Shown: positions 1 through 7,467 of the stretch, piece by piece | Layout: the number at the start of each line of letters is the position of its first letter | How positions within the stretch are numbered: the stretch's first letter is position 1 | NCBI RefSeq assembly: GCF_016598475.1 | Contig: NZ_JAEMUX010000004.1 | Location: forward strand, 1 to 64,000 | Source: Streptomyces adelaidensis | Lineage (GTDB): Bacteria > Actinomycetota > Actinomycetes > Streptomycetales > Streptomycetaceae | Length of the DNA: 64,000 bases | Direction of reading: 5' to 3' | The notes under the pieces: model-generated | Told to the model about the DNA's origin: nothing | The model's input: the letters and a program-made list of their open reading frames with translations, nothing else | Database searches by the model: none | Program-made: the position numbers and the translations under genes

Positions 1-1
1 A

Positions 2-215
2 ACCCCGATCAGCCCGCAGCGGGTCAGGCCCGGCCTGCACCTGATGCTGAACACCCTCGGCCACGTGCCTGCCTTCGTCCTCGGCCGCCGTGCCGACGTC
101 CTGGCCTCCAACCGCCCTGCCCGCGAGGTCCTGACCGGCGTCGCCCGACCGGAGTCTTCGTCCCCCTACGTCCGGTGGCTGCCCTGTTCACCCCCGCCGG
201 GCCGAGTACGCCTGC
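2..215 (+). pseudogene. Remnant of XRE-type regulator (MmyB-like ligand-binding domain)
   Basis: The frame entering from the left edge reads TPISPQRVRPGLHLMLNTLG and continues through LGRRADVLASNRPA and YVRW. This resembles the MmyB-like ligand-binding domain that follows the helix-turn-helix in many Streptomyces XRE regulators (typically VPALVLGRR.DVLAWN). The DNA-binding half would lie left of the window. After about position 180 the frame turns into proline/arginine-rich sequence with no family resemblance and stops at 322, so the gene appears frameshifted and decayed. From 215 to 598 I see no convincing gene on either strand. Confidence 0.5.
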
Positions 216-598
216 GCGGAGCTGAGGCGCTTCGCCACCCGCCCGTCACGGACACCGCCCCTCCCGCCCCCACCGTCCCCGATCCCAAAGTCCATCACGA
301 GGCCCCAGTAGTACCCGGATGAGGCTCAACACCGTCCGTCGCCCACGATCGCAAAGCCGCCGCCCGGCAGAAGGCGACGAACTCGTCCTGCCGCCCTCGC
401 ACCAGGACCGCCCCCGCATTCCCCGCACCGGCGGCAAGCCCGTAGACCAGCGGCGGCAGCCGACTCGGACCGACTTCTGGGTCGCTTCGCCCCCGCTTGA
501 CCCCAGCTCCTGCGGCAGCACCGTGGACCGAACGCCTGGCGACCGAGCCGGACGTCACTTCTCGCACGACCAGGTCACCAGCAGCGCACGAGGCAGGA

Positions 599-1057
599 TC
601 AGCCAGGCTGGACGCGTCCGCGCCAGGCGCCGGATTCGGTGCCTCGGTTCTCGATGTATTCCTTGAAGCGTTGCATGTCTCCCTTGATGCGCCGGTCGAT
701 CACACCCAGGGTGTCCCCGACCTTCTCGGCGACCCCGCCGGGCTCGACGTCCATGGAGAGCTCGACACGGGTGTGCGTGTCGTCCAGGCGCTGGAAGTGG
801 ACTGTCCCTTTCTGCCGGGTGTCGCCGGTGGTGGTGCGCCAGGTGATCCGTTCGTCGGGGAGCTGGTCGATGATCTCGGTGTCGAATTCCCGCTGGACTC
901 CGCCGATCTTGGTGGTCCAGTGGTTGTGCCGGTCATCGAGCTGCCTGATCTCCTCCACTCCCTCCATGAACTGCGGGAATGTCTCGAACTGCGTCCACTG
1001 GTTGTAGGCGGTGCGGACGGGAACGTCGACCTCGACCGCTTCCTTGACCATGCTCAT
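599..1057 (-). CDS. SRPBCC-family protein (polyketide cyclase/dehydrase-like)
   Basis: This 152-aa protein begins MSMVKEAVEVDVPVRTAYNQ and has the START-like SRPBCC pattern: N-terminal strand, PVRTAYNQW helix, FPQFMEGVEEI, a central WTTKIGGVQREFDTEI strand pair and a long C-terminal helix. The family forms a hydrophobic ligand cavity; small actinobacterial members are mostly uncharacterised, some stress-associated. The ATG at 1057 is chosen over the longer frame to 1213 because AGGAGG lies 6-7 nt upstream and homology starts there. It stands alone downstream of the alcohol dehydrogenase. Ligand unknown. Confidence 0.85.
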   Translation of the reverse strand: MSMVKEAVEVDVPVRTAYNQWTQFETFPQFMEGVEEIRQLDDRHNHWTTKIGGVQREFDTEIIDQLPDERITWRTTTGDTRQKGTVHFQRLDDTHTRVELSMDVEPGGVAEKVGDTLGVIDRRIKGDMQRFKEYIENRGTESGAWRGRVQPG

Positions 1058-1273
1058 CTGTGCGCCTCCTTCTCTCTGGACGGCTGCGACAGGCGGGCCC
1101 ATCACGTGGGCCTCGGCACAGCGGACGCATACCCCAGACTTGCCCGTTTCAAGCCATTTTGCGGCGATACATAATGATGCCGCCTCCTGGCGTGTCGGCC
1201 ATCCCATGACCACCGGGCGCGATCCGGTCAGTTGCTCGCCGCGCGTGCCGCCGAGGCCGACCCTCGCGATGGG

Positions 1274-2254
1274 CTACGCATGACGGTCCGCCCCGATGCC
1301 GATCCAGGTCTTCCCGGCACGTTCGGCGGCTCCGGCGAAGGCCTGTCGGGCCTCGTGCAGCGCGAAGCGGGCCTCGATGACCACCCCGGGCCGGGCCTCG
1401 GGGAGTTCGGTGATCGCGGTGGTGAAATCGCCGGGGTGGTCGTAGATCATCGAGCCGCGGAGCACCAGCTGACGGCGGACCACCTCGTCGGTGGTCAATG
1501 GAAGCCGGTGGGGATTGAGGCCGATCAGGATGACGGTGGCGCCCGGTGCGGCGCGGTACACGGCCGGGCGCAGGGCCGGTGTGTGGCCTGAGGTCTCGAA
1601 GACGTAGGTGAACCCGGTGCGGCCGTCGTCGGCTGTCGCGCCCAGCCGTTCGGCGCGGGCGAGCCGCTTCGGGTGCGGTTCGGTGACGACCGGTTCGATG
1701 CCGAGGCGGGACAGGATCAGGCAGACCAGCAGGCCCTGTGCTCCGGCGCCGACGACCAGACAGCGGTCCGCGGCCGTGACGCCGCTGCGGCGTACGGCGG
1801 CCCGGGCCACGCTGTACGGCTCGGTGGCGGCGAGGTCGGCGCCTGTGGTCCCGTCGGGGACGGGGTGAGCGAAGTGTGCGGGAAGGGACACGCGTTCGGC
1901 CAGGACGCCTGGGGTGTTCAGGCCGACGATGTCCCGGTGTGCGCAGGCCGAGGTGAGGCCGGTGAGGCAGTCCGCGCACTTCAGGCAGGCGTAGTTGGGT
2001 TCGATGACGACCTGCTGGCCCACGGAGCGGTCCCGTACGGCGCTGCCGACGGCGGCGATCCGTCCGAAGCCCTCGTGGCCCATGATCCAGGGCATCGTGG
2101 GCGGCCGGCGCCTGCCGTGGAAGACGGCCAGGTCGCTGCCGCACAGACCGACACCTTCCATCTCCACGACGACGTCGTACGGGCCGTGGCCGGGCTCGGG
2201 CCAGTCGTCGACGGTGTCGATCCGGCCCGGTGCCGTGAGGACAGCTGCTTTCAC
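1274..2254 (-). CDS. Zinc-dependent alcohol dehydrogenase (MDR superfamily)
   Basis: A 326-aa medium-chain dehydrogenase/reductase. Catalytic-zinc ligands are recognisable in GLCGSDL and GHEGFG, and the four structural-zinc cysteines in NYACLKCADCLTGLTSAC. The Rossmann motif is VVGAGAQGLL. It is slightly shorter than the usual 340-350 aa, mainly between the nucleotide-binding strand and VFETSGHTPAL. The threonine/sorbitol-dehydrogenase-like class oxidises polyols or secondary alcohols with NAD(P); the substrate is not predictable. The start is GTG at 2254 behind AGGAG. It lies downstream of the MHS transporter but is separated from it by a strong hairpin, so it probably has its own promoter. 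Confidence 0.85.
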   Translation of the reverse strand: MKAAVLTAPGRIDTVDDWPEPGHGPYDVVVEMEGVGLCGSDLAVFHGRRRPPTMPWIMGHEGFGRIAAVGSAVRDRSVGQQVVIEPNYACLKCADCLTGLTSACAHRDIVGLNTPGVLAERVSLPAHFAHPVPDGTTGADLAATEPYSVARAAVRRSGVTAADRCLVVGAGAQGLLVCLILSRLGIEPVVTEPHPKRLARAERLGATADDGRTGFTYVFETSGHTPALRPAVYRAAPGATVILIGLNPHRLPLTTDEVVRRQLVLRGSMIYDHPGDFTTAITELPEARPGVVIEARFALHEARQAFAGAAERAGKTWIGIGADRHA

Positions 2255-2262
2255 CAGAACTC

Positions 2263-2277
2263 CTAGCGGTCCACTAG
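2263..2277. promoter_or_regulatory. Short inverted repeat upstream of alcohol dehydrogenase
   Basis: CTAG-N7-CTAG lies 9 nt upstream of the GTG start at 2254, next to the ribosome binding site. CTAG is rare in G+C-rich DNA, so two copies in 15 bp may mark an operator. No regulator is assigned. Confidence 0.3.
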
Positions 2278-2335
2278 ACGGAACAATCGATCCGCAATGC
2301 GGTCAGAATACGGCGTGGGGGGGGCCCCAACAAGA

Positions 2336-2379
2336 CCGGGGGTGCCGCCGACCTCGGCTTCGGTCGGCGGCACCCCCGG
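2336..2379 (-). terminator. Strong hairpin after the MHS transporter
   Basis: An inverted repeat with 16-18-bp arms (core GGGGGTGCCGCCGACC) and an 8-nt loop starts about 20 nt past the transporter stop codon at 2398. It has no T-run, as is common for Streptomyces terminators. Confidence 0.75.
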
Positions 2380-2397
2380 GAGGAAGACGCGGGGAAC

Positions 2398-3690
2398 TCA
2401 GGCGGTCGCGCTCTCCGTCGCCGCGCTGTGCGGCCGTACCGCCTTGGGGACTCCGGCCGTTTCGTCGCCGCCTCCCATCCGCAGCGCGACCAGGAAGGAG
2501 ATGGCGCAGCCGAGGGCGAAGTAGCCCGCGACCAGGTACCAGGAGCCGTCCGCCCAGATGACCAGGGAGCCGGCGATGAGGGGGGTGAAGCCGCCGCCGA
2601 TGGCGCTGGCGAGCTGGTAGCCGACGCCTGCGCCGCTGTAGCGGTACTCGGGACCGAACATGTCGGTGAACAGGGACTGCTGGACGGAGACGGCCATGTC
2701 GTGGGCGATGTTCACCAGCAGCACCGCGCAGGCGATGATCAGCACCAGCGAGCCGGTCTCCATGGCCCAGAAGTACGGCACGGCGCTCAGGACGCCGATC
2801 GCGGCACCCGAGCAGTAGATCCGGCGGCGGCCGAAGCGGTCGGCGAGATAGGCGAAGGCCGGGATGGTGATGATCGCGAGTCCGCCGACGGCCAGGTTGA
2901 CGTTGAGCAGGCTGTCGCGGTCCAGGCCGAGTTCGTCGGTACCGTAGGCGAGGCCGAAGGTCGTGACGCCGTAGAAGGTGAACAGTTCCACGAAGCGCAG
3001 CCCGATGATGGCGAAGAAGCCCTTCGGGTTGGACTTCACGGCGGCGATCAGCGGCACGCGCGGCTTGACGTCCGCAGCCTTCGCGGCGACCTCCTTGGTG
3101 AAGACCTCGGACTCCTCGACCTTGGCCCGGATCACCAGGCCGACGATCACCAGGAACGCGCTGACCAGGAACGGGATCCGCCAGCCCCAGGCACGGAAGG
3201 CCGCGTCCGACGTGGAGCCCGACATGACCTTGGTGATCAGGGTGGCGAGCAGCAGGCCGACCGAGGCGCCGACCTGGACACCGCTGCTGTAGAGGGAGCG
3301 CCACTTGGCGGGCGCGTTCTCCACCGCCATCAGCGCGGCGCCGCCCCACTCGCCGCCGACCGCGAAGCCCTGTGCGGCACGCAGCACGACGAGGAGCACG
3401 GGTGCCCAGAGCCCGGCCTGCGCATAGGTGGGCAGTACGCCGATCAGTGTGCTGGCCACGCCCATGATCAGCATGGTCAGGACGAGCATCCGTTTGCGGC
3501 CGAGCCGGTCGCCGAAGTGGCCGAAGACGATGCCGCCCAGCGGCCGGAAGAGGAAGCCGACCCCGAAGGTGGCCCAGGCGGCCAGGGTGCCCACGGCCGG
3601 CGAGGCGCCAGGGAAGAACAGGTCGCCGAAGAGAAGGCCGGCGACGATGCCGTAGAGGAAGAAGTCGTACCAGTCGACCACGGCCCCCAT
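2398..3690 (-). CDS. MFS transporter, metabolite:H+ symporter (MHS) family; 5' end probably frameshifted
   Basis: The 430 aa read from ATG 3690 begin MGAVVDWYDFFLYGIVAGLL, the first membrane helix of MHS (ShiA/ProP-like) symporters. GHFGDRLGRKRML is the loop 2-3 signature and about 12 membrane spans follow. The family normally has 20-40 residues before this helix. The same frame upstream reads GVAKRAAVASF, which fits, but it has no start codon before a stop. An ATG at 3782 with GGAG 8-9 nt upstream lies one frame off, 92 nt away, so one missing base would restore a normal N-terminus. Either the gene carries an early 1-nt deletion or translation begins at 3690 with a truncated N-terminus. The IclR regulator at 4175 is divergent. 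Confidence 0.8.
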   Translation of the reverse strand: MGAVVDWYDFFLYGIVAGLLFGDLFFPGASPAVGTLAAWATFGVGFLFRPLGGIVFGHFGDRLGRKRMLVLTMLIMGVASTLIGVLPTYAQAGLWAPVLLVVLRAAQGFAVGGEWGGAALMAVENAPAKWRSLYSSGVQVGASVGLLLATLITKVMSGSTSDAAFRAWGWRIPFLVSAFLVIVGLVIRAKVEESEVFTKEVAAKAADVKPRVPLIAAVKSNPKGFFAIIGLRFVELFTFYGVTTFGLAYGTDELGLDRDSLLNVNLAVGGLAIITIPAFAYLADRFGRRRIYCSGAAIGVLSAVPYFWAMETGSLVLIIACAVLLVNIAHDMAVSVQQSLFTDMFGPEYRYSGAGVGYQLASAIGGGFTPLIAGSLVIWADGSWYLVAGYFALGCAISFLVALRMGGGDETAGVPKAVRPHSAATESATA

Positions 3691-4016
3691 GAAGCTCGCG
3701 ACCGCCGCCCTCTTGGCGACACCGGACCCGGGAGTACCACCGGTATCACCTGCCGTGGCCGCGAATTCTGGGTACTGCTCATCTCACACACTCCATTGGA
3801 TGCTGCGGCTCTTCCGGCCCGACAGTGCCGCGCGAGCGGCGCGCGGCACGACGAAGGACGGACACGGAGGGCGGCGGTGGGGACAAAAGACATGAACGGC
3901 GGCGGGCGCTCCTGGGTGCGGAGCCGACCGTTGCCGGCGAGCCGGGACGTCGCCGAACGGTGCGGGCGGCGACCCGCATCAAGGAGGTCCGTTCAATGGA
4001 CCGTGCGAACCAAGTA

Positions 4017-4044
4017 GCGGAAACATACGAGCCACGGTTTCCGC
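4017..4044. promoter_or_regulatory. Inverted repeat between transporter and IclR regulator
   Basis: GCGGAAAC-N12-GTTTCCGC lies in the 390-nt divergent region. A (C)GGAAA/TTTCC(G) repeat is typical of IclR-family operators, so it is a candidate site for the regulator starting at 4175. The same region holds a short frame (ATG 3996, behind AAGGAGG) running to 4271 with no recognisable homology. Confidence 0.45.
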
Positions 4045-4174
4045 ACATCAAGGGTTACGACGAAATTTCTGAGGTTTTACGGTTCCATTGGTCCACCAGG
4101 CGGACTACGGTCGTGGTGAGCGTGACGGGCAGCGGTGCTGCGGGTCGCCGACGACCGGTATGGGGAGGACGTCC

Positions 4175-4969
4175 GTGGAGGACAGAGAAGCACAGGCCGA
4201 GACCGGCAGGGAACAGCCGGGCACGGGCGTACGCAGTGTGCGGCGCGCGCTGGACATCCTCAACCTGCTGAGCGAGGAGCGTCCGGTCGTCACCCTGCGC
4301 GAGATCACCGACGCCACCGGGCTGGCCAAGACCACGGCGCTGCGCCTTGTGCAGACCCTGGAGGAGAGCGGCATGCTGTGGTCGCACCCCTCCGGCTACA
4401 CCGCGGGCCCCGGCCTGTGGCGCTGGGCCTACCTGGCGCGCAGTCAGTGGGAGGTGCCGCAGGAGACCCGCAAGGTCATGCGCGACCTCGCCGACCGGCT
4501 GGGCGAGACGGTCAACATCTTCGTCGCCCGCGACACCCACCGGGTCTGCGTCGCCCATGAGAAGAGCCCGCACCCCTTGCGCCATGTCGTCGACGTCGGC
4601 GACGAACAGCCCCTGTGGGCCGGCGCCTCCTCCAAGATCCTGCTGCGCGACGCCTCCGACACCCTGCTGCGCCGCGTCGCCGCCGCCTCCCCCGAGGGCG
4701 CGGCATACGCGGAACGGCTGCGGGACTGGGCGCGGGACGCCGCGCAGCGCGGCTACGCGGTCAGCAGCAGCGAGTGGGACGACGGCCTGACCGCCGTGGC
4801 CGTCCCGGTCACCAGCCGCTCCGGCACGGTCATCGCCTCCCTCTCCCTCAGCGGGCCCAGCCACCGCTTCCCGTACGAGGCCGTGGAGCGCTTCGCCACC
4901 GATCTCGCCGAAGCGGCCACACTCATCGCGGCCCAGGGCTTCAGCCATCCACTCGGCCAGGACGGCTGA
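4175..4969 (+). CDS. IclR-family transcriptional regulator
   Basis: About 264 aa. An N-terminal winged helix-turn-helix (RSVRRALDILNLLSEE, then ITDATGLAKTTALRLVQTLE, residues about 18-80) precedes an IclR effector domain (RKVMRDLADRLGETVNIFVARD through GTVIASLSLSGP). GTG 4175 is preferred because GGGGAGGA lies 5-6 nt upstream; an in-frame ATG at 4160 overlaps that ribosome binding site. It is divergent from the MHS transporter and alcohol dehydrogenase, which it may control through the palindrome at 4017-4044. Effector unknown. Confidence 0.9.
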   Translation: MEDREAQAETGREQPGTGVRSVRRALDILNLLSEERPVVTLREITDATGLAKTTALRLVQTLEESGMLWSHPSGYTAGPGLWRWAYLARSQWEVPQETRKVMRDLADRLGETVNIFVARDTHRVCVAHEKSPHPLRHVVDVGDEQPLWAGASSKILLRDASDTLLRRVAAASPEGAAYAERLRDWARDAAQRGYAVSSSEWDDGLTAVAVPVTSRSGTVIASLSLSGPSHRFPYEAVERFATDLAEAATLIAAQGFSHPLGQDG

Positions 4970-5068
4970 CCCCCGGTTGCCCGCGGCGCGCCCGCCGGCA
5001 CGGTGGGCTCCGCGGCTTTCGCCCGCCTGTCGCGTCAGTTCCGAGCCGGTCTCGGGCCCGCCGTCCCG

Positions 5069-7234
5069 TCACCCTTCGCGCCCCTGTGTCGCCGGAGCCG
5101 TGTCGAGACGGAGGAGTACGGCGGTGTCGGGGCGGGGCAGTGAGACGGTGAGCTGCCCGAGGGCGGCGTCCCAGGCAGCCGTGGCGTCGGCGGTGGCCGG
5201 GTAGAGCAGCGTGGGACGCAGGTGGGTGCCGCGCAGGTGGGGGATCTTGAGGGTGCGGGTGCTGTCGTCGGTCCCGTGCTGGTCTCGCGGGCCCGGGACG
5301 TGCTCACCGGCGGTCGGCTCCCGTCGCCACAGCGTGAGCCAGGTGGCGTCGTGGCCACGCCGGCCGTAGGCGATCCAGGGGTCTTCCCACACGGGCAGCC
5401 CGAGCGGCCAGAAGGGGAGGCTGTCGGGGATCTGTGAGCGTATGGACTTGTGGACGGTGATGCCCTGGCGGACGAGGTCGAACTGCTCCGGGCTCATGCG
5501 GTCGAGGAACCCGGACAGGTGGATACGGCCCTGAAGCGCGCCGGTGAGGGTGAAGGCGATCTCGTCGGGGGTGAAGTGCGGCTGCGGGTAGGCCCACACC
5601 GCGGCCTGTTCGGGGGTGGCCCCGGTGGCTGCCGCCGCGGCGATCGGCGGATAGCGCAGCGGGTCCTGCTGGTCGCTGGTGGACTGCAGCTGGACGACCG
5701 CGAGCTGGGCGTAGTCCATGCGCAGGCCGCCCGAGGAGCAGTTCTCCAGGACCAGGTGGGGGTACCGGTCGAGGAGGGAGCCGAGCCAGTCGAGGTAGGC
5801 GCGGTGGTGCCCGAGCAGGCCGGCGCCCGCGCTCTCGGCGCCGCTCTCGGTGCCGGCACCGACGTTGATGTTGTAGTCGAACTTCAGGTAGCCCACTCCC
5901 CAGTCGCCCACGATCCGGTCGACGACCTGGTCGAGATGGGCGCGGGCGGCGGGATGGCGCAGGTCCAGGTGGTGGCGGCCGTGTTCCGTCACACGGACTC
6001 CGCCCCGGTGGAAGAAGGCCTCGGGCGGGAGGGCACGGGCCAACGGGCTGCGTACGCCGACCACTTCGGGCTCCAGCCACAGTCCCGGAGTCATCCCGTG
6101 CTCTCTGATGTCGTCCAGGACCCGCTGGATACCGCCCGGAAAGCGACTCCCCGAGGCTTCCCAGGCCCCGACGGCGTCCCACCATCCCTGGGCGTCGTCG
6201 TCGTACCAGCCGGCATCGATGACGAACACCTCGGCGCCGGCCGCTCCCGCCGCTTCGACGAGCGGCAGGAGTCTGTCGGCGGTGGGGTCGCCCATCAGGG
6301 TGTTCATGTAGTCGTTGTAGATCACCGGGAGTGCCGTGTGGTCCGGGTGACCGCGGCGGATACGGCGGCGGTAGGTGGTGAGTTCACCGAAGGCGGCGTC
6401 CAGACCGCCCGCCTCGACCCCGACGAGGACGGCCGGGACCGTGGTGAACTCCTCGCCGGGGGTCAGGGTCTCGCGCCACTGGTGGTGGGCGTCGTCGGGG
6501 CCGAACAGAGCGACGTAGGCGGCGCCTTCCCGTTCACCGGTCTCGTAGCGCCAGCCCGTGCCGGACTCGATCTGCCAGAGCCAGGCGCGGCCCGCCCCAT
6601 CGGTGAGCGCGGCGGTCGGCAGGTGCCGTCCCGTCGACCAGCTTCCCTGTGAGTACCGCTCGAAGCAGCCGCGCCCTTCGTGGCCGTGGGCGGAGCGGCT
6701 CAGGGGGACGATGTGGTCACGGAACGGGGCCTCGCGCCAACGGCACTCGGCGAGCCAGTCGTTGTCCGCCCAGTGCAGGGCCAGGCCGTCCAGGGCTCCC
6801 GAGGCGTCCACGATGCCGCCGAGGGCCAGGGTCGACACGCTCTCCAGCCGAAGCGGGGTGCTCCCCTCGTTGACCAGGCGCACCTGCGAGCGGAGGAAGC
6901 CCGCGCCGGGGCAGGTCCGCAGGGTGATGTGGGCGGCGAGGCCGGTCTCCGGGTCCGCCAGTCTGATGGTGGTGCACTGCCAGTTCCCGTCCTGGCCCGT
7001 CTCGTGGCCGAGGTAGGTCAGTCGGTCGCCGATGGCGGTGTCGATGAAACGCTCTCCCGACCAGGTGCGGCCGTGACCGGTGGCGGTGACCTCGACCAGG
7101 GGGAGCAGGCGGTTCCAGTCCTGGCCCGGTGCTCCCAGCCTGACCGACCCGGCGGGATCCGCCATGACGTGCAGTCCGAGGGCCTCGTGGGACCAGAGAA
7201 GAGACCTCTCGGCTGCTTCGACGGCAGTAGTCAA
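5069..7234 (-). CDS. Alpha-galactosidase, GH36
   Basis: A 721-aa cytoplasmic (no signal peptide) glycoside hydrolase hydrolysing terminal alpha-galactosides such as melibiose or raffinose. An N-terminal beta-sandwich occupies about residues 1-290. The TIM barrel carries VIYNDYMNTL, FVIDAGWY, GLWLEPEVV, the nucleophile Asp in YLKFDYN (about residue 453) and the acid/base Asp in STSDQQDP (about 520), then a C-terminal beta domain. Length is normal for GH36. The start is TTG 7234 with an AAGGGA ribosome binding site. It is divergent from LacI regulator 1, whose twin operators lie in the shared intergenic region, so it is probably that regulator's target. Confidence 0.93.
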   Translation of the reverse strand: MTTAVEAAERSLLWSHEALGLHVMADPAGSVRLGAPGQDWNRLLPLVEVTATGHGRTWSGERFIDTAIGDRLTYLGHETGQDGNWQCTTIRLADPETGLAAHITLRTCPGAGFLRSQVRLVNEGSTPLRLESVSTLALGGIVDASGALDGLALHWADNDWLAECRWREAPFRDHIVPLSRSAHGHEGRGCFERYSQGSWSTGRHLPTAALTDGAGRAWLWQIESGTGWRYETGEREGAAYVALFGPDDAHHQWRETLTPGEEFTTVPAVLVGVEAGGLDAAFGELTTYRRRIRRGHPDHTALPVIYNDYMNTLMGDPTADRLLPLVEAAGAAGAEVFVIDAGWYDDDAQGWWDAVGAWEASGSRFPGGIQRVLDDIREHGMTPGLWLEPEVVGVRSPLARALPPEAFFHRGGVRVTEHGRHHLDLRHPAARAHLDQVVDRIVGDWGVGYLKFDYNINVGAGTESGAESAGAGLLGHHRAYLDWLGSLLDRYPHLVLENCSSGGLRMDYAQLAVVQLQSTSDQQDPLRYPPIAAAAATGATPEQAAVWAYPQPHFTPDEIAFTLTGALQGRIHLSGFLDRMSPEQFDLVRQGITVHKSIRSQIPDSLPFWPLGLPVWEDPWIAYGRRGHDATWLTLWRREPTAGEHVPGPRDQHGTDDSTRTLKIPHLRGTHLRPTLLYPATADATAAWDAALGQLTVSLPRPDTAVLLRLDTAPATQGREG

Positions 7235-7275
7235 CGCGGTTTCCCTTCCGTGGAGTGCGATCTTTCGCGGCCTGT

Positions 7276-7328
7276 CGTAGGCCCGTCGTAGGCCTTCCGT
7301 AGGCCTACGACGGGCCTACGGAAGGCCT
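7276..7328. repeat. Overlapping, mutually exclusive inverted repeats
   Basis: Pair A: GTAGGCCCGTCGTAGGC (7277-7293) with its exact complement at 7303-7319. Pair B: AGGCCTTCCGTAGGCC (7290-7305) with its exact complement at 7313-7328. The pairs share bases, so a transcript could fold one hairpin or the other. They sit between the divergent GH36 and LacI-1 genes, 42 nt upstream of the GH36 start. Confidence 0.8.
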
Positions 7329-7413
7329 TTCGCCGACCGCCGTCCGGTGCCGCAGCGGCGGTGCGTGCGGTGGCCCTTGTGTGATCGCCGCGTAAATCCG
7401 CGGCTTCCATCTA

Positions 7414-7467
7414 TTGACGACGGTCATGTGACCGGTCACAATCCTCGCATTAATGTGACCGGTCACA
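7414..7467 (+). promoter_or_regulatory. LacI-1 promoter with twin operators
   Basis: TTGACG (7414-7419), 17 bp, then CACAAT (7437-7442) fits a vegetative sigma-70 promoter. The perfect 14-bp palindrome TGTGACCGGTCACA occurs twice, at 7427-7440 (overlapping the -10) and 7454-7467, 27 bp apart. The central CG is typical of LacI-family operators. This supports autoregulation and control of the divergent GH36 gene. Confidence 0.75.

Noticed and set aside
215..598. Several open frames of about 90 codons on both strands
   Set aside because: Low-complexity Arg/Pro-rich products, no ribosome binding sites, mutually overlapping.
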